Part shown: positions 46,842 to 57,225 of the stretch, one piece after another
Numbering within the stretch: the first letter of the stretch is position 1
Layout: every line of letters begins with the position of its first letter
NCBI GenBank assembly: GCA_025602905.1
Contig: JAHLKI010000037.1
Coordinates: 1 to 64,000, forward strand
From: Phlyctochytrium arcticum
Lineage: Eukaryota > Chytridiomycota > Chytridiomycetes > Chytridiales > Chytridiaceae
Length of the DNA stretch: 64,000 nucleotides
Direction of reading: 5' to 3'
The notes under the pieces: model-generated
Told to the model about the DNA's origin: nothing
Databases searched by the model: none
Seen by the model: only the letters and a program-made list of their open reading frames with translations
Translations under genes and position numbers: made by a program

Positions 46842-49356
46842 CGATTCTTTGCTGGCGGCATTCGCTTTGGCCAAGGGAATTCGTTTTATGGAGTGTTTCT
46901 GTGGCTCGTTTCGTCCAAGAGTATCTACACTTCTGGTTAAAAGGCTGCGTAAGTAAAGTGCAAAGTCCTGTCAAATATCATAACGTCAAAAGGTCAACAT
47001 ACGTTTAAATATTGCCCTTTGTGCGAGACTCTGGTTTCGTCGGCTCAATTTGCGCTGCGTCGGAGCTTGCTGCAAAGTTTTCCTCCGAGAGATCTAAAAC
47101 TCCAAAGATCCTGCTTTGGGTATTCTTGACAGTCGTTCGCCGAGTACTAGTTCTCGTCGTCGTAGTAAAGAAAGTAACTTGTATGTAACTCGCAGTTGTA
47201 GTCGTCGTCGTCTACCAAAAAAAAACTTCTTGTTTGAGCCGTCGCCCTCTTTAAAATCCACCGTCGCTATTCGAGATTCCGCCGTCTGCTATTGACTTTT
47301 GAACTCCTTGATGCACTTCTTCCGTGTCTTGTCCTTCTCAGCCTCAAAATCAACGTATAGAATATAGAAAATGTCCTTCAACTTGGACTAGTAATGGGGC
47401 TAAACGTTTCCAAAAGATGGAAATTCTCGATAATAATTACAACTGGGTTCCGCCGAGTGGCTTGGTGGCGCTGGGCTGATTTTCCCCAGAAGGCAACGCA
47501 ACTTACCAGCCACTCATTAGGTGGGCGGAGGTTTGCAGAGTTTCAGCCTCCTGAGAATCTGGTAGGAGGTTTCCCGGTGGCCTTCCCTGGCCTTCCTCCA
47601 GCCTTTGGTTGATTCTATGAATGCTCCGAGTTCTCCGGACTGAAAGACTTGCCAGCAAGGCAGTGATTTTAAGTAATTTGTGGCTAGGCGGCATCGCCGG
47701 CATGAGCTTTTGCACTGGGCTATATGAATTAAATGCTTGGATCTTGAATGATAAGCTTTGAAACGACATCACTCACATCAGACTTATACGCAGGTGGTGA
47801 GGAAGACGTCGCGGATTGTTTTGGAGCTCCCTCGGAAAGCGTTCGGGAACACCCTTTCATGGCTGCCGCCAAGTCATCGAGAGGCGCTTTACCAGCGATA
47901 CACAAAGCCTACATCGGCGTATTGCTTCCCGTCTTGTATGATTTGTAGCTTCTATTCCCCGGCATCTCATTGGCGCATTACCAGCATTGTTTTTATACGA
48001 CAACCTTGTACGTTCTAACAAGACTCGGCAACTTTGAGGAGTTCGGATCTGATACTCAAGTCATCGCCTTGGTTGGCATTATCCCCATCATGGATACTTT
48101 CATCTTGATTGAGGAGGGCTCCCCCTCAGATCGGATACGGCGAGAAGCTTGCAAAGTACAGGATAAGGATAGGATGATACCAGCATACCAAAATAGGCCC
48201 CCAAGTGAGTGAAGGCAGAGCACGGGTGTAGTTGATCTGGAAGTATTGACTGATGAACCTACTGTCCTCGGTAAGGAATCCAAACAGGTTAATACATGAC
48301 CAAATCAATCACGCGGCATGATGGTGATTTACCTTCTACAACAACATTGAGGAAGCAATGCTGATCAATAGTTGACAGAAAACCAGTTGAGGCGGCCACC
48401 AGTCAAGAACATGAGGTCTCAGTAATTGCCCACCAAATAGTTGCAAAAAATCTTACCCCCTCCTTCTCCAATCCCAAATAGTCTCACGGATCCGGAGTTC
48501 CGTCAAGTCTCAAACGTGACAACAGACAAGGCAAGTCTCAGTCAAACCTTACAACCCTCCCCGTCCGATCCCAAATAGTCTTACGTAGGGGGAGTTCTTG
48601 CCTCATCCTGCCTCCAACTGGTTTGTACCAAAAATATCTCGGTTGCAAGTAGATTGAGGAAGATGGATGGACGGCGCGACGCGACGCGCTGGACGCGCTT
48701 TTTGTGGGAAAACTTCCCGATGTGGCACAGCATCATCATCTTTATACTGCGCGCAGCAACCAATTCGGCTCCCCAGGACCGATTTTTTCACGCTGAGCCG
48801 ATGACTACGCTGGTTGATTGAGGCCATTGATCAGTACGAACGATATGTCCCGAGAGTACCGCTGAAAACTTTATCGCACCGATTTATATATGAAACAGCG
48901 TGCAGTATCACGGAGTATATCGTATTCACTGGCAACCCAGTGTTATTCAAATGTTATCCAGGAAGGAAACTGATATACCAGAATCGTCCAAGGAATCCGG
49001 TTCTGACCATTTACCTTTGCGGTCGGTAGCGTATGTGCACGTCCCTGGCGGCCGCATTGCATGTCCAAAGTACGCTGAACATTTTGTGTCTTTTTCGCGT
49101 CGCTGGTGAAAAGCGTCACCCCACCGCGACAAGGTTTAACATATCGGAAGTCGGAAAGTATCGGAAGCAGTTGATTGGAGACCTGGAGTATCACCCTGGA
49201 TCTCACCTTCTTCCTCACACTCCGAGTATGACATATGGCAAGGGCATATTAAACACATGAGATTGGGGGAGCAGATGTAAAAGTGAAATGTAAAAGTTTA
49301 AAGTGTGTATTCAAAAATCAAGAGGTATATATGTACAAGGAGTGAGTGAGAGGAAT
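46842..49356. other. Repeat-containing interval with unassigned coding-like fragments
   Basis: About 2.5 kb without a supported gene. Plus-strand frames around 47758-47940 (YTQVVRKTSRIVLELPRKAF) and 47970-48212 (VIALVGIIPIMDTFILIEEG) look somewhat coding but have no family match and do not join. A dispersed repeat lies at 48268-48612. A GCGCGACGCGACGCGCTG tract occurs near 48675. Confidence 0.4.
48268..48612 (+). repeat. Dispersed repeat family, copy 2
   Basis: Second, longer copy of the element at 21553-21775, same orientation, with the blocks ACCAAATCAAT, GATTTACCTTCTAC, AGTTGAGGCGG, GAGGTCTC and GGGGGAGTTCTTG in the same order. It contains an internal partial duplication: two CCCAAATAGTCT blocks, each following a CCGATCCC- or CCAATCCC-like sequence. 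Confidence 0.75.
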
Positions 49357-49803
49357 CTAGTCACGGCCAAGATCCTTGGAGCGGTCGTTAATGTCTTGGG
49401 CGGTGCGTTTGGCCTTGATGCCGGCGCCTTGGACGGTATTCCGGGTCTTGAAGGCGGCATCTTCAACGGTGCGCTCGACTTTGCGGTCGATGGGAGTGGT
49501 AGTGGAAGCCTCTTCAGCGGCAGCCCGTTCGACAGTCCGAGCAGCATCTTCTACGCGGCCGCCGACGCTTCCTCCTCGCTCAAATTTCTGGCCGACCGAG
49601 CCGTCCTTGGAAAAGGGCCCACCAACGTTTTCGTCGACTGTCTTTCCGATGGATCCGTCGCCCGTGAATTTGGAGCCGATGGAGCCTGAGGGTTTGAATG
49701 CTTCTGCGGCCTTTTTGACGGTTTCAGCGGCGGATTGCAGGGGGGATTTGAGGACGGGGCGGGATGCAGTCAGGAAGCGGCGGGTCATGTATTGGGCAGA
49801 CAT
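49357..49803 (-). CDS. Small Gly-rich repeat, LEA-like protein with mitochondrial-type N-terminus
   Basis: 148 codons, single exon, ATG 49803. The N-terminus MSAQYMTRRFLTASRPVLKS is basic and amphipathic, as in mitochondrial presequences. The middle has three loosely repeated units of the form GSIGSKF/GDGSIGK/DGSVGQKF. The C-terminal half is highly charged and Ala-rich (VEDAARTVERAAAEEAST; GAGIKAKRTAQDINDRSK), resembling LEA-type stress proteins. Related small proteins occur widely in fungi, where no enzyme activity is known. A TATTTATA-like sequence lies about 120 bases upstream of the start, in line with a TATA promoter and stress-type expression, which is inferred. Confidence 0.7.
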   Translation of the reverse strand: MSAQYMTRRFLTASRPVLKSPLQSAAETVKKAAEAFKPSGSIGSKFTGDGSIGKTVDENVGGPFSKDGSVGQKFERGGSVGGRVEDAARTVERAAAEEASTTTPIDRKVERTVEDAAFKTRNTVQGAGIKAKRTAQDINDRSKDLGRD

Positions 49804-50525
49804 CTTGTTGTTACGGTGTTACGGTGTTAAGTATATGAGAGTCAGTTGACAGGAGTGTCAGATAGTGTCCAGAGTATTTGTTGGGGAAATAATGCAGCAA
49901 GGAAAAAGGAGAGCCGGCGCCCTATTTATACGAACCAGGAAAGCAATGACGCTTCGGGTGATGTCACTGGCTTGCATGACTGGGCCGTTGGAACAAGTGG
50001 CACAGTTCTATCGGAAGCCGGTCGACACCCGCCGCCAACCAAGCAGGTCGATTGATGGCAGCACTTGCGGGCAGAACTTCGCAGAAGAAGGCCAGTGCCG
50101 GGCTGAGTGCCGGGGACGTGTTCCGACATGGATGGCCGGACCATCGTGGTTTGACCAAGGAGACCCACGACGCCGAGATGCGTATCTTCACCACCTGCGT
50201 CGAGACTCGAGACGCGTTTCTGCAGAAGGACGCTCCGACGAAATGATCCGACCCCGATATACGCGCACAACCTCTCTCAGTCTCTTTCAACCCGTACCTG
50301 CATTGGACGATATAGAGGGAGGTCCGTGTCGCTTATGCATATGTTTTTTCGAATGTGCTCTGATTTGTGCTCTGATTTATCTGTCATTCGTCTAATCATA
50401 TATTTTGTTGAGAACTAAAAGACTTGGGTTAGGGTTTTTCAATTGAGGTCGTGACGCGAGTGACAGTGGCATAGTCATCAGAGACAGCTCTGTGACGGCT
50501 GAACTGGAAACCCCACTGGTTCGCG
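49804..50525. other. Intergenic region LEA-like promoter / left flank of Crypton
   Basis: About 720 bases. A 176-codon plus frame (49865-50395) and a 64-codon frame (50052-50246, ending RDAFLQKDAPTK) are open, but neither has a recognised motif. The left end of the Crypton was not found here. Confidence 0.4.
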
Positions 50526-53494
50526 TTGAGCCCGCCGCTCGGTTCTTCCCCCATAGGACCGACGCGGCGGATCAGATCCAGGCTGCCAAACTCCGACAAA
50601 AAGTTGAAGTTGGAAGGGAACCATAGTGATCTCGACGAGAATGGGAATGAACATCGTGATAATGATCGTGATGAGGGTGAGGGTGATGGTGATGGTGAGG
50701 GAGATGGGGATCTGTCCGACCCGCAAGAAGGACCTTCTTCAATGAGAAATCCGTCCCGGCCGCCCAACGGAGCGTCTGAAGCAGAGCGACGTGCCTGGGA
50801 GCAGCGCTATTTGTCGAACGCCCTCGAAGATCCCGCTGTGGAAACGCAGCAGTATCGACGAAAAGGAATTAAACAAGTGTACGATAACAAGCAAAAAGCC
50901 TTTATCAAATGGTGCACGACGACCATGAACTTTTCTGACGGCCCGACAGTCACGGCGTCCAAGATGACTGCCTACTACAGAGATGTACTGGTTCCGCAGG
51001 GGACGACCAATCGCCCGGGTGGAATTCCCTATTCGCATGAAACAATCTCAAACCATATAAAGGCCATCACAGATCTCTACTGTCAGCAAGTAAACACGGG
51101 CAAAAATGAGTAAGAATGAGGATACTGTTGCTCGCACGCCTGAACATTTGCTGACTCCACACTAATTCTCCTAGCCATCCTCATCCCCGGAAGGCCTCCA
51201 CAATCATCAAAAACCTGATTGCTACCGTAAAAAAAAAAGAGAAAATCAACCAGAAGGAAGAAGTTGGTCAATCGTGCCATCAGCTCTCTCATTGACACTT
51301 ATGACGAGAACGACAAAATCAATCTGGCCAACTACTTTCTGGTCAACGGTGCCCGCTATCCTGGCCTGGGATGGAGAAACTGAAGTGCAATGCTGTGGCA
51401 GCACAGTACTGTCAGCAGGTCTGAAAATCTCCTGAGTCTTCAGTTTGCGGACATTTGGGTACGCACTCAACCTGGTGAAGGACCCACAGAATGCTGGGTG
51501 TTGGGCACTACTTGTGACGAATCCAAGACGAACCATGGCGAGCGACATGGGTACAAAGCTGTGATGCGGCACAAGGATGTCCGGCAATGTGCATTTGGAG
51601 GAGTGGGTTTCAACCTCTTCTATCTATGGCACATTGAAAAAGTAGATCCCCCCGATACCACCGAAAGAGCTGAATGGTACGGCATGTATTACTATCGGGC
51701 CCGCACCACAAAGTTCGATGAGCACGGAAATGGTATGTGTTGCGCGTAATGTCAAAGGCGGCTGTGATGACGAACCAACACTCCCTGCTTAGAAAAACCG
51801 GTCAATCCGCAAAATTGGGCAGATGCCGTAAAGTATGACCCGAGTAAGATTCTCATCTTGCTTTTCCATGGCCACTCACTGTCTTTTTTAGAGCTGGGAT
51901 CACAGCATGCGACATCCCTTCCACCAAAATCACTCACTTATTTAGGCATGCCAGCGCCAAAGAAGTCGAGCGTCAAGGAGGAGACCCCGACCAATTGAGC
52001 AGACTTGCGGGATGGCAGTTCAACGCCAAAAATACCTGCTACACCACTGATTTACCTATGAACAGCATTCGGATTCTGGGAGGGTGGAAGAAAGGCAAGG
52101 GATACAGAGAACAAAGTCCACTCATGACACTGATGCAGCTTGTAGAGGGTGGAAGCTACTGGTTGCCGCGGGCAGCCATCGATCCCCCGGCAGAGCTGGT
52201 CGACAAGATTTTCCCATTTGTCGAACCGCAACTAGAAAAGATTCGCGTCAGAGTTCGTGCTGGCGGTGACCGAGAGGTTGCATCTGTCCATTTCCTTTAA
52301 GCGTTACAGGTGTGTATTGTTGTGCAGAGACTTATTCCTCGTTTTACCTCATTTCTTTCCTTGGTTTAACGCGTCCCTTTTCCACCAGGTGATGAGACCT
52401 ATAATCTTACAAGATGCCGTCTTCCTACGCAAAATTTATCCTGGCAATGCCATGTGGCGACATAGTCTATTCCAATCCGCCTCCTTCAACGACTTTGCTA
52501 CTCGACTGAAGCAGGCTGCAGCCACTGCAGTTGATCCGCGCGTTACGACCTTGCAACAAGTGGTGCCAGAACTAGTCAACATTGTCGCATCTGGGCACGC
52601 GTCCATCAACACCAATCTTGCCGTTACAAGCAACGAAACTAACGCCAAGATTGACCGTCTGCAGGCCTCATTAGATCGATCAATTGAGCAGCAAGCGCAG
52701 ATTCTGGATGGTCAACGCCAGATGAACGACAGGCAGAATGCCCCCATTCAGGATCTCATGCAAATGCAAATTAGTCAGGTCTGTTCATGTCTTTTGCACT
52801 TTTTTTGATATCATCAGTGTAACTATTTTACCCTAGGCAAGACTGGAAACTAACACTGCCGAATCTTCTCGCGTTAATTCTTTCGTCGGCTCCTTCATGG
52901 CAGCGGCGCGTACACCAGAAGGACAACGTGTGATCTCCCAACTGACAGGTATACTATATCAGCTTTGCCGTCTCCATTCGACATGACGCTGCAGAGTCAC
53001 GGATTTTCTGACACTAATCCATTCCAATAGGCCCATCCAATGCCCAAGCCGGCGCTGGCAACACTCCATCCACCGCATCAACAGCATCAGCAGCAACAGA
53101 ATCCGCAGCAGCAACAGGATCAACAGCATCCGCGGCGACAGCCAATCGTCCTATGCCCGCATATCAGATGGACCGGTCCTTGCGAACAGTAAAGGAAGCG
53201 TGGCTGGAATATGCCCAAGGAATCGAGGGGTCAAACGGCGGAATATCCATCCGTCATATGGATGCAACATATCAATCCGCCTGGAGGGGTTCAGGAGGCC
53301 AACGACAATGGTACTCCCGGAGAAATCGATTATGGAACGCCATAAAGACCCGAGCAGCCGCCCTGGACATTACCGAACTTGAAGTGGCGGTCATGATGGA
53401 CCATGAGAGAATCTTTGATGGCACCGAGCGTCGAAAGCCTGCCATCTCTCTAGCCTATTACCAAGACCACACCCTGAAGGAAACGGCCGCATGA
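50526..53494 (+). mobile_element. Crypton-type tyrosine recombinase element with GCR1_C-like tail, decayed coding region
   Basis: Cryptons are eukaryotic DNA transposons that move by a tyrosine recombinase. Seen in order: an acidic N-terminus, a helical SAM-like core (KQVYDNKQKAFIKWCTTTMN; HETISNHIKAITDLYCQQ), the first catalytic Arg region (HSTVSRSENLLSLQFADIW), the HxxR box (STKITHLFRHASAKEVE), the nucleophile region (GWQFNAKNTCYTTDLP), the Crypton-typical YWLPRAAIDPPAELVDKIFP and RPIILQDAVFLRKIYP, a coiled coil, and a C-terminal GCR1_C-like DNA-binding domain (YQMDRSLRTVKEAWLEYAQG; RQWYSRRNRLWNAIKTRAAA). About six introns are apparent. Two lesions: a frameshift in an A10 run (51229-51238) and an in-frame TGA at 51381. 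The start is unresolved; the first in-frame ATG is 50742. Element ends were not identified. Confidence 0.85.
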
Positions 53495-54004
53495 ACACGG
53501 TGTGTAGCCGTCAACTAGATTGTGCTGATTATGGGATCTAACTTGCCAGTTGGTTCTTCGCAGCTTTCAACACCGTATCTTGTCTCGTTTTTTGTCATCT
53601 CTGTCTTTGGAGCTCTCTTTCAGTCTTCTTCTTGGTTTGCTTTTGGTTCTGCTTTCGGTTTCCCAGTTTTCAGTTGTTAGTTTTCGTTGATTAGCTTTTC
53701 CTAGCTCAGCTTTTAGTCAGTTTTCATATCTAGTTTCTCTGTTCTCGTTCTCATTCCCTTCCCCGTCAGTTTACCTTTTCATTTGCCTTTTGTTCTTTTT
53801 TTTCCCCTTGTTTCTTTTGTTCTACTGTTTTTTTCCAATTGTGTCAGAGTGTTGTTTCAGTCATTCAGTTCCCGGAGTCGATGAGTGTATAATGTGTATG
53901 TGTGCGGAATGTCAGGATGTTCTTCTGGCCATGGTCTGCATTCTGATCTTGAAATGTTGAACGCGATTTCGGAGTTGAGGCCGATCCGTGAGTCTGGATA
54001 TAGC
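53495..54004. other. T-rich flank downstream of the Crypton
   Basis: From about 53570 to 53870 the + strand is strongly T/C-rich with loosely repeated CAGTTTTCA, TTAGTTTTC and TAGCTTTT words. No gene is seen; it may belong to the element's 3' untranslated part. Confidence 0.5.
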
Positions 54005-54121
54005 AGCGCTCAACCCTGCAAAAACCTCAGTGACAAGACTCAACCCAGAAAAACCCGAGGTTTTTTCAGAGTTGAGCCCACCGCTCTAATTGAAATCGAG
54101 GTTTTTTCGGTGCTGAGCGCT
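54005..54121. repeat. Nested inverted repeat of four related 21-24-base units
   Basis: Two forward units, AGCGCTCAACCCTGCAAAAA+CCTC (54005-54028) and ACTCAACCCAGAAAAACCCG+AGG (54038-54060), are followed by two reverse units, GAGGTTTTTTCAGAGTTGAG+C (54057-54077) and GAGGTTTTTTCGGTGCTGAG+CGCT (54098-54121). The inner pair forms a tight hairpin and the outer pair a second stem. AGTGACA (inside) and TGTCACT (just outside) form a further matching pair. It may be a small foldback element or MITE, or an RNA structure. Confidence 0.75.
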
Positions 54122-54135
54122 CTGTCACTCGCCAA

Positions 54136-55105
54136 AAATCTGTCACGCTAAACAGGAGGACTTGGCTCTATTTACTTGATATGTAGTGCATGAGGGAGAG
54201 GGATTTTGGTGCTCATACATAAGGGAAATGGTAAAGGGCCTAAAGGCTCTCATTACAAAAATACCCCATTTCGCAACATATTTGAAGTTTTTCGTTTTGT
54301 TTCCTGCTCTGATTACCTTTGTTCCTTCATTTGCCATTGGAAAGAGAGACATTTGTTCGTCATACATTCCTTCTTTCATTTGTCTCTTGCACAAATGTTA
54401 CTTAACTCAGATCGAATGTGTGCTTTTATCCTTTGCAATGGACTTTCTGTTCTTGGATACCAATTCTGCCCTCTGCTCTCTCATCTTACCTCGTCTATGA
54501 TATATACTCCACGTCCTTTTTCCGCCTTCATCAACCGGTGCTTTTGTCCAAGGTCTTGATGTGCTTTCTGATGCATATGCAGGAGACTCCTGTACGAAAT
54601 AAGACTATTCCCAGAAAGCATGAAAGATATATACGAAAGATGAAGAAAAGCACTCCAAGCAATGGCAAAGCATTAATTAATTCATATAGGGAGTAGCCCA
54701 TTTATCACCTCTGAAGCGATATTGAAGCGGCTGGCGGCCAACCGGACCGCGCAAAAACGCCAGCATATTCTCTCGCAACTTTTGGGACCTTGAAAGAGCC
54801 TCTCACTCTTTTTTCCTGGGCATCACTCTTCTAGTTCCAGCACTTGGACTTTTGATTTTCAGCGACGACCGATATACACTGCAAGGGACAGTATAGACTA
54901 GACTTGGGTGCTCGAATTCTGATTGAGAGATCTACGAGTGACTTGCAAAAGACAGAGAGACGTCAGAAGAGTTTACATTACCCGGCAACAAAGTTCAATC
55001 AAAAAAGGACCAAGGAAAAGGACACTAGGGAAGGCTCAAGAAGAGAAAGGAGAGCTGAATCAACAAAGGTCAAAAACGGAAAACAATACAAAGAGGATTC
55101 CAACC
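54136..55105. other. Intergenic region, 5' flank of the membrane-protein gene
   Basis: About 970 bases. A 117-codon and several shorter plus frames (54186-54696) are hydrophobic, Phe-rich and unrecognised. The last 150 bases before 55106 are A/G-rich, probably leader. Confidence 0.45.
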
Positions 55106-55903
55106 ATGAACGCCGAGGGCTCCTCACGGTACTCGTCCGACGACCCAAGTTCCTCCCCCACATCCGCCTCAGGACTCCCCACCGCCTACTACGACCGCTA
55201 CACCCGCAACTACAACCTCGGCGAACGCCAACAATCCTCTCGCACATCCCCTCCCCAAAATCCCAAACCCGCCTCATCCGTCGGCACATCCGACCATCTC
55301 GAAACGGCCGTCGAAAACTTGTATCGCATGGTCGAACGCAAAGTCTCGTCCGATCTTCCCCGGGTCCGAACCCTCCAGTCGCAACCCAACCTGGCCCGCT
55401 CGGCGTCCAACCACTACACCCCCTCCCGCCCCTCCAGCTGGACATCCACCGCCATCCATTCCGAAGTCTCGAAACTGTATAATATCGGTGCATCCACTGC
55501 GGCCGTCCCCATGCCCGCTAATGCATTACAGCAACAGCAACAGTACCAGGCGGCGCTTCGGAATCCGACCGTGTCGGATCAATGGCAGAGTTTGGGGACC
55601 CGAGAAGTTGGGAAACGGGACTCGTTGGTCGGCAGTGATACGGGCGTCACCAGTGATCTCCTCCTCTTCATCTACGGTAAAGCTCTCCCCCCCTTAACCT
55701 TTAACCAACCCATAACTAAACCTCTGACTTCAGGCTTCCTTTTCCCTCCCTTTTGGTGGATCGGCGCCCTCCGCCGCAACCCCACAAAATACCGCACCGC
55801 CAACCGCTACGCATCCATCCTCGGCACACTTCTCTACGCAGCCGCCATTGTCGTCCTAGTCTTCTTTTTCATCATCAAACCCAACCAGGACAAAAAGTCC
55901 TAG
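55106..55903 (+). CDS. Single-span membrane protein with FPPFWWIG motif, function unknown
   Basis: Start ATG 55106 (MNAEGSSRYSSDDPSSSPTS) in the frame that splices cleanly. The N-terminal 190 residues are Ser/Thr/Gln-rich and hydrophilic, likely cytosolic and disordered, with a possible short helix (LETAVENLYRMVERKVSSDL). An intron (about 55676-55734) joins FIYG to FLFPPFWWIGALRRNP, followed by one transmembrane helix (ASILGTLLYAAAIVVLVFFF) and a short basic tail IKPNQDKKS. The FPPFWWIG plus basic plus hydrophobic arrangement recurs in uncharacterised fungal tail-anchored-like proteins. No catalytic residues are apparent. Confidence 0.72.
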   Translation: MNAEGSSRYSSDDPSSSPTSASGLPTAYYDRYTRNYNLGERQQSSRTSPPQNPKPASSVGTSDHLETAVENLYRMVERKVSSDLPRVRTLQSQPNLARSASNHYTPSRPSSWTSTAIHSEVSKLYNIGASTAAVPMPANALQQQQQYQAALRNPTVSDQWQSLGTREVGKRDSLVGSDTGVTSDLLLFIYGKALPPLTFNQPITKPLTSGFLFPPFWWIGALRRNPTKYRTANRYASILGTLLYAAAIVVLVFFFIIKPNQDKKS

Positions 55904-56317
55904 AAATCATCTCTCCCTTACTACTCCACATCATCCCTGAATGACACACGTAGATCGTTGTTGTCGTTATTTATGCTACATCGTAGAACATTCACATTTC
56001 CCTCCCTCACCCACTCACTCTCTCGGAATGATTCCGAGTATCCATTTTTATTTCTAGACACACACCCGTTTTTTTGTTTGTATAGCTTACTTTATTTTAA
56101 TAGATGGTTCGTTTTTCTTTTCGTTTTTAATCAATGGTTTTAGACTTGCGTAAATCTTGTTGTCGGTCCTTTACATTCACAAGCATACACACGCCTGGAA
56201 GAGCTCATCATCGGCACATTACAAAGAACAAAGTGTGTAAAGCGTATAATTTATCATTTTTGAACAAAGTTCGAATAGTATACAATAGAGTGAGATGTAT
56301 CGGTCGATGCTTGACGC

Positions 56318-56319
<2 letters not shown>
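55904..56319. other. 3' flank of the membrane-protein gene
   Basis: AT-rich, T-run containing sequence with no recognised gene. It ends at a G30 homopolymer. Confidence 0.5.

Positions 56320-56349
<30 letters not shown>
56320..56349. repeat. G30 homopolymer
   Basis: Thirty consecutive G on the + strand. It faces a C32 run 300 bases downstream (56650-56681), so the two could pair as an inverted repeat or form quadruplex structures. Confidence 0.97.
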
Positions 56350-56350
<1 letters not shown>

Positions 56351-56649
56351 ACAGTCACGGCTCCACGGCTCTAGCAGTGGCCTTTTCTATTTTCGAGTTC
56401 GAATTCCTTGGAGGACATCAACGCAGTTTTTGAGAACATTCTCCGGCCATTGGTATTGGGTAACACGGGGCGGCAGTTGCTCATCTAGGAGACTGTTTGC
56501 CGTTCTCACATCTATGTTCTTCCCATTCAAGCTGACCGGGTGTGCCCCGCCCTTTCAGTTTTTACAAGGCGGCTTTTGAGGGCTCTGTAAGGATCTTCCA
56601 TTTGGGAATTGGCGGAACCACGACCTCAGGATTGCCAGCCTGTCCGCCG

Positions 56650-56684
<35 letters not shown>

Positions 56685-57176
56685 CTTCTGCATCAGATCA
56701 TCCATATCGACTTTTAAGTTTTTGAATTGGCGCCATCATTGTATCTTTTTCTTTCTGCCGCAGGCAGTTTGTTGATGCATTGAACTTTCACTTCCCATTC
56801 AATATTGATTGCAATTTGACGCTTGGCTGCCTCTTGCACAGTCTGTTCGTGGGCGTCCCAACCAAATGTTGCAGGGCTCGCTCCCGCCTCAGTCCATCGT
56901 CAACACTCAATTGCAAAGCACTGCCGCCTCCGAATGTGTTGATCTCTACAGTTCAACTGCCTTCTCGCATAGTACCTTGATATGTCCAAATTCGAGGAGA
57001 GTCTGGACGAGAGTTAGTTTGGGGATGTCAAAATTAACAATCCCTTGAAAAACTTGAAAGTTCAAATCGCGCGCTCCAAGTGAGGATATAGCTGCGCAAA
57101 TGGTTTGCTTTGGCTCAAGGGCAAAGTTTTTTTGGTTTGAAATTTTGGGAACTTGAGTTTTTGGCAAAAGGACCAA
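56350..57176 (-). pseudogene. Frameshifted relic of an unidentified gene
   Basis: Coding-like segments follow each other on the minus strand in shifting frames: LNFQVFQGIVNFDIPKLTLV (ending at a good donor), INTFGGGSALQLSVDDGLRR, HEQTVQEAAKRQIAINIEWE with INKLPAAERKRYND, WRQFKNLKVDMDDLMQKI, a polyglycine run, GQAGNPEVVVPPIPKWKILT, and HPVSLNGKNIDVRTANSLLD with YQWPENVLKNCVDVLQGIR. The junction AATGATGGCGCC would be restored by a single base, suggesting a point deletion. I do not recognise the family. It is divergent from EMG1, whose start is 50 bases away. An intact gene with unusual introns cannot be excluded. Confidence 0.5.
56650..56681. repeat. C32 homopolymer (polyglycine in a relic frame on the minus strand)
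   Basis: Thirty-two consecutive C. Read on the minus strand, VDMDDLMQKI runs through the tract as polyglycine and continues in the same frame as GQAGNPEVVVPPIPKWKILT. The tract therefore seems to have grown inside a former coding exon. Confidence 0.95.
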
Positions 57177-57225
57177 GCAAAAAACCTCAATAGAATCAAG
57201 ACTTTACCCAAAGGAAATCCCCACC

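Noticed and set aside
49311..49689. Plus-strand frames opposite the LEA-like gene, one with Gly/Ala-rich sequence (49303-49689)
   Set aside because: The minus-strand frame has a proper presequence, charged repeats and an upstream TATA-like box; the plus frames mirror its repeats.
50429..50445. GGGTTAGGG, telomere-like word
   Set aside because: Single occurrence, not an array; chance is sufficient.
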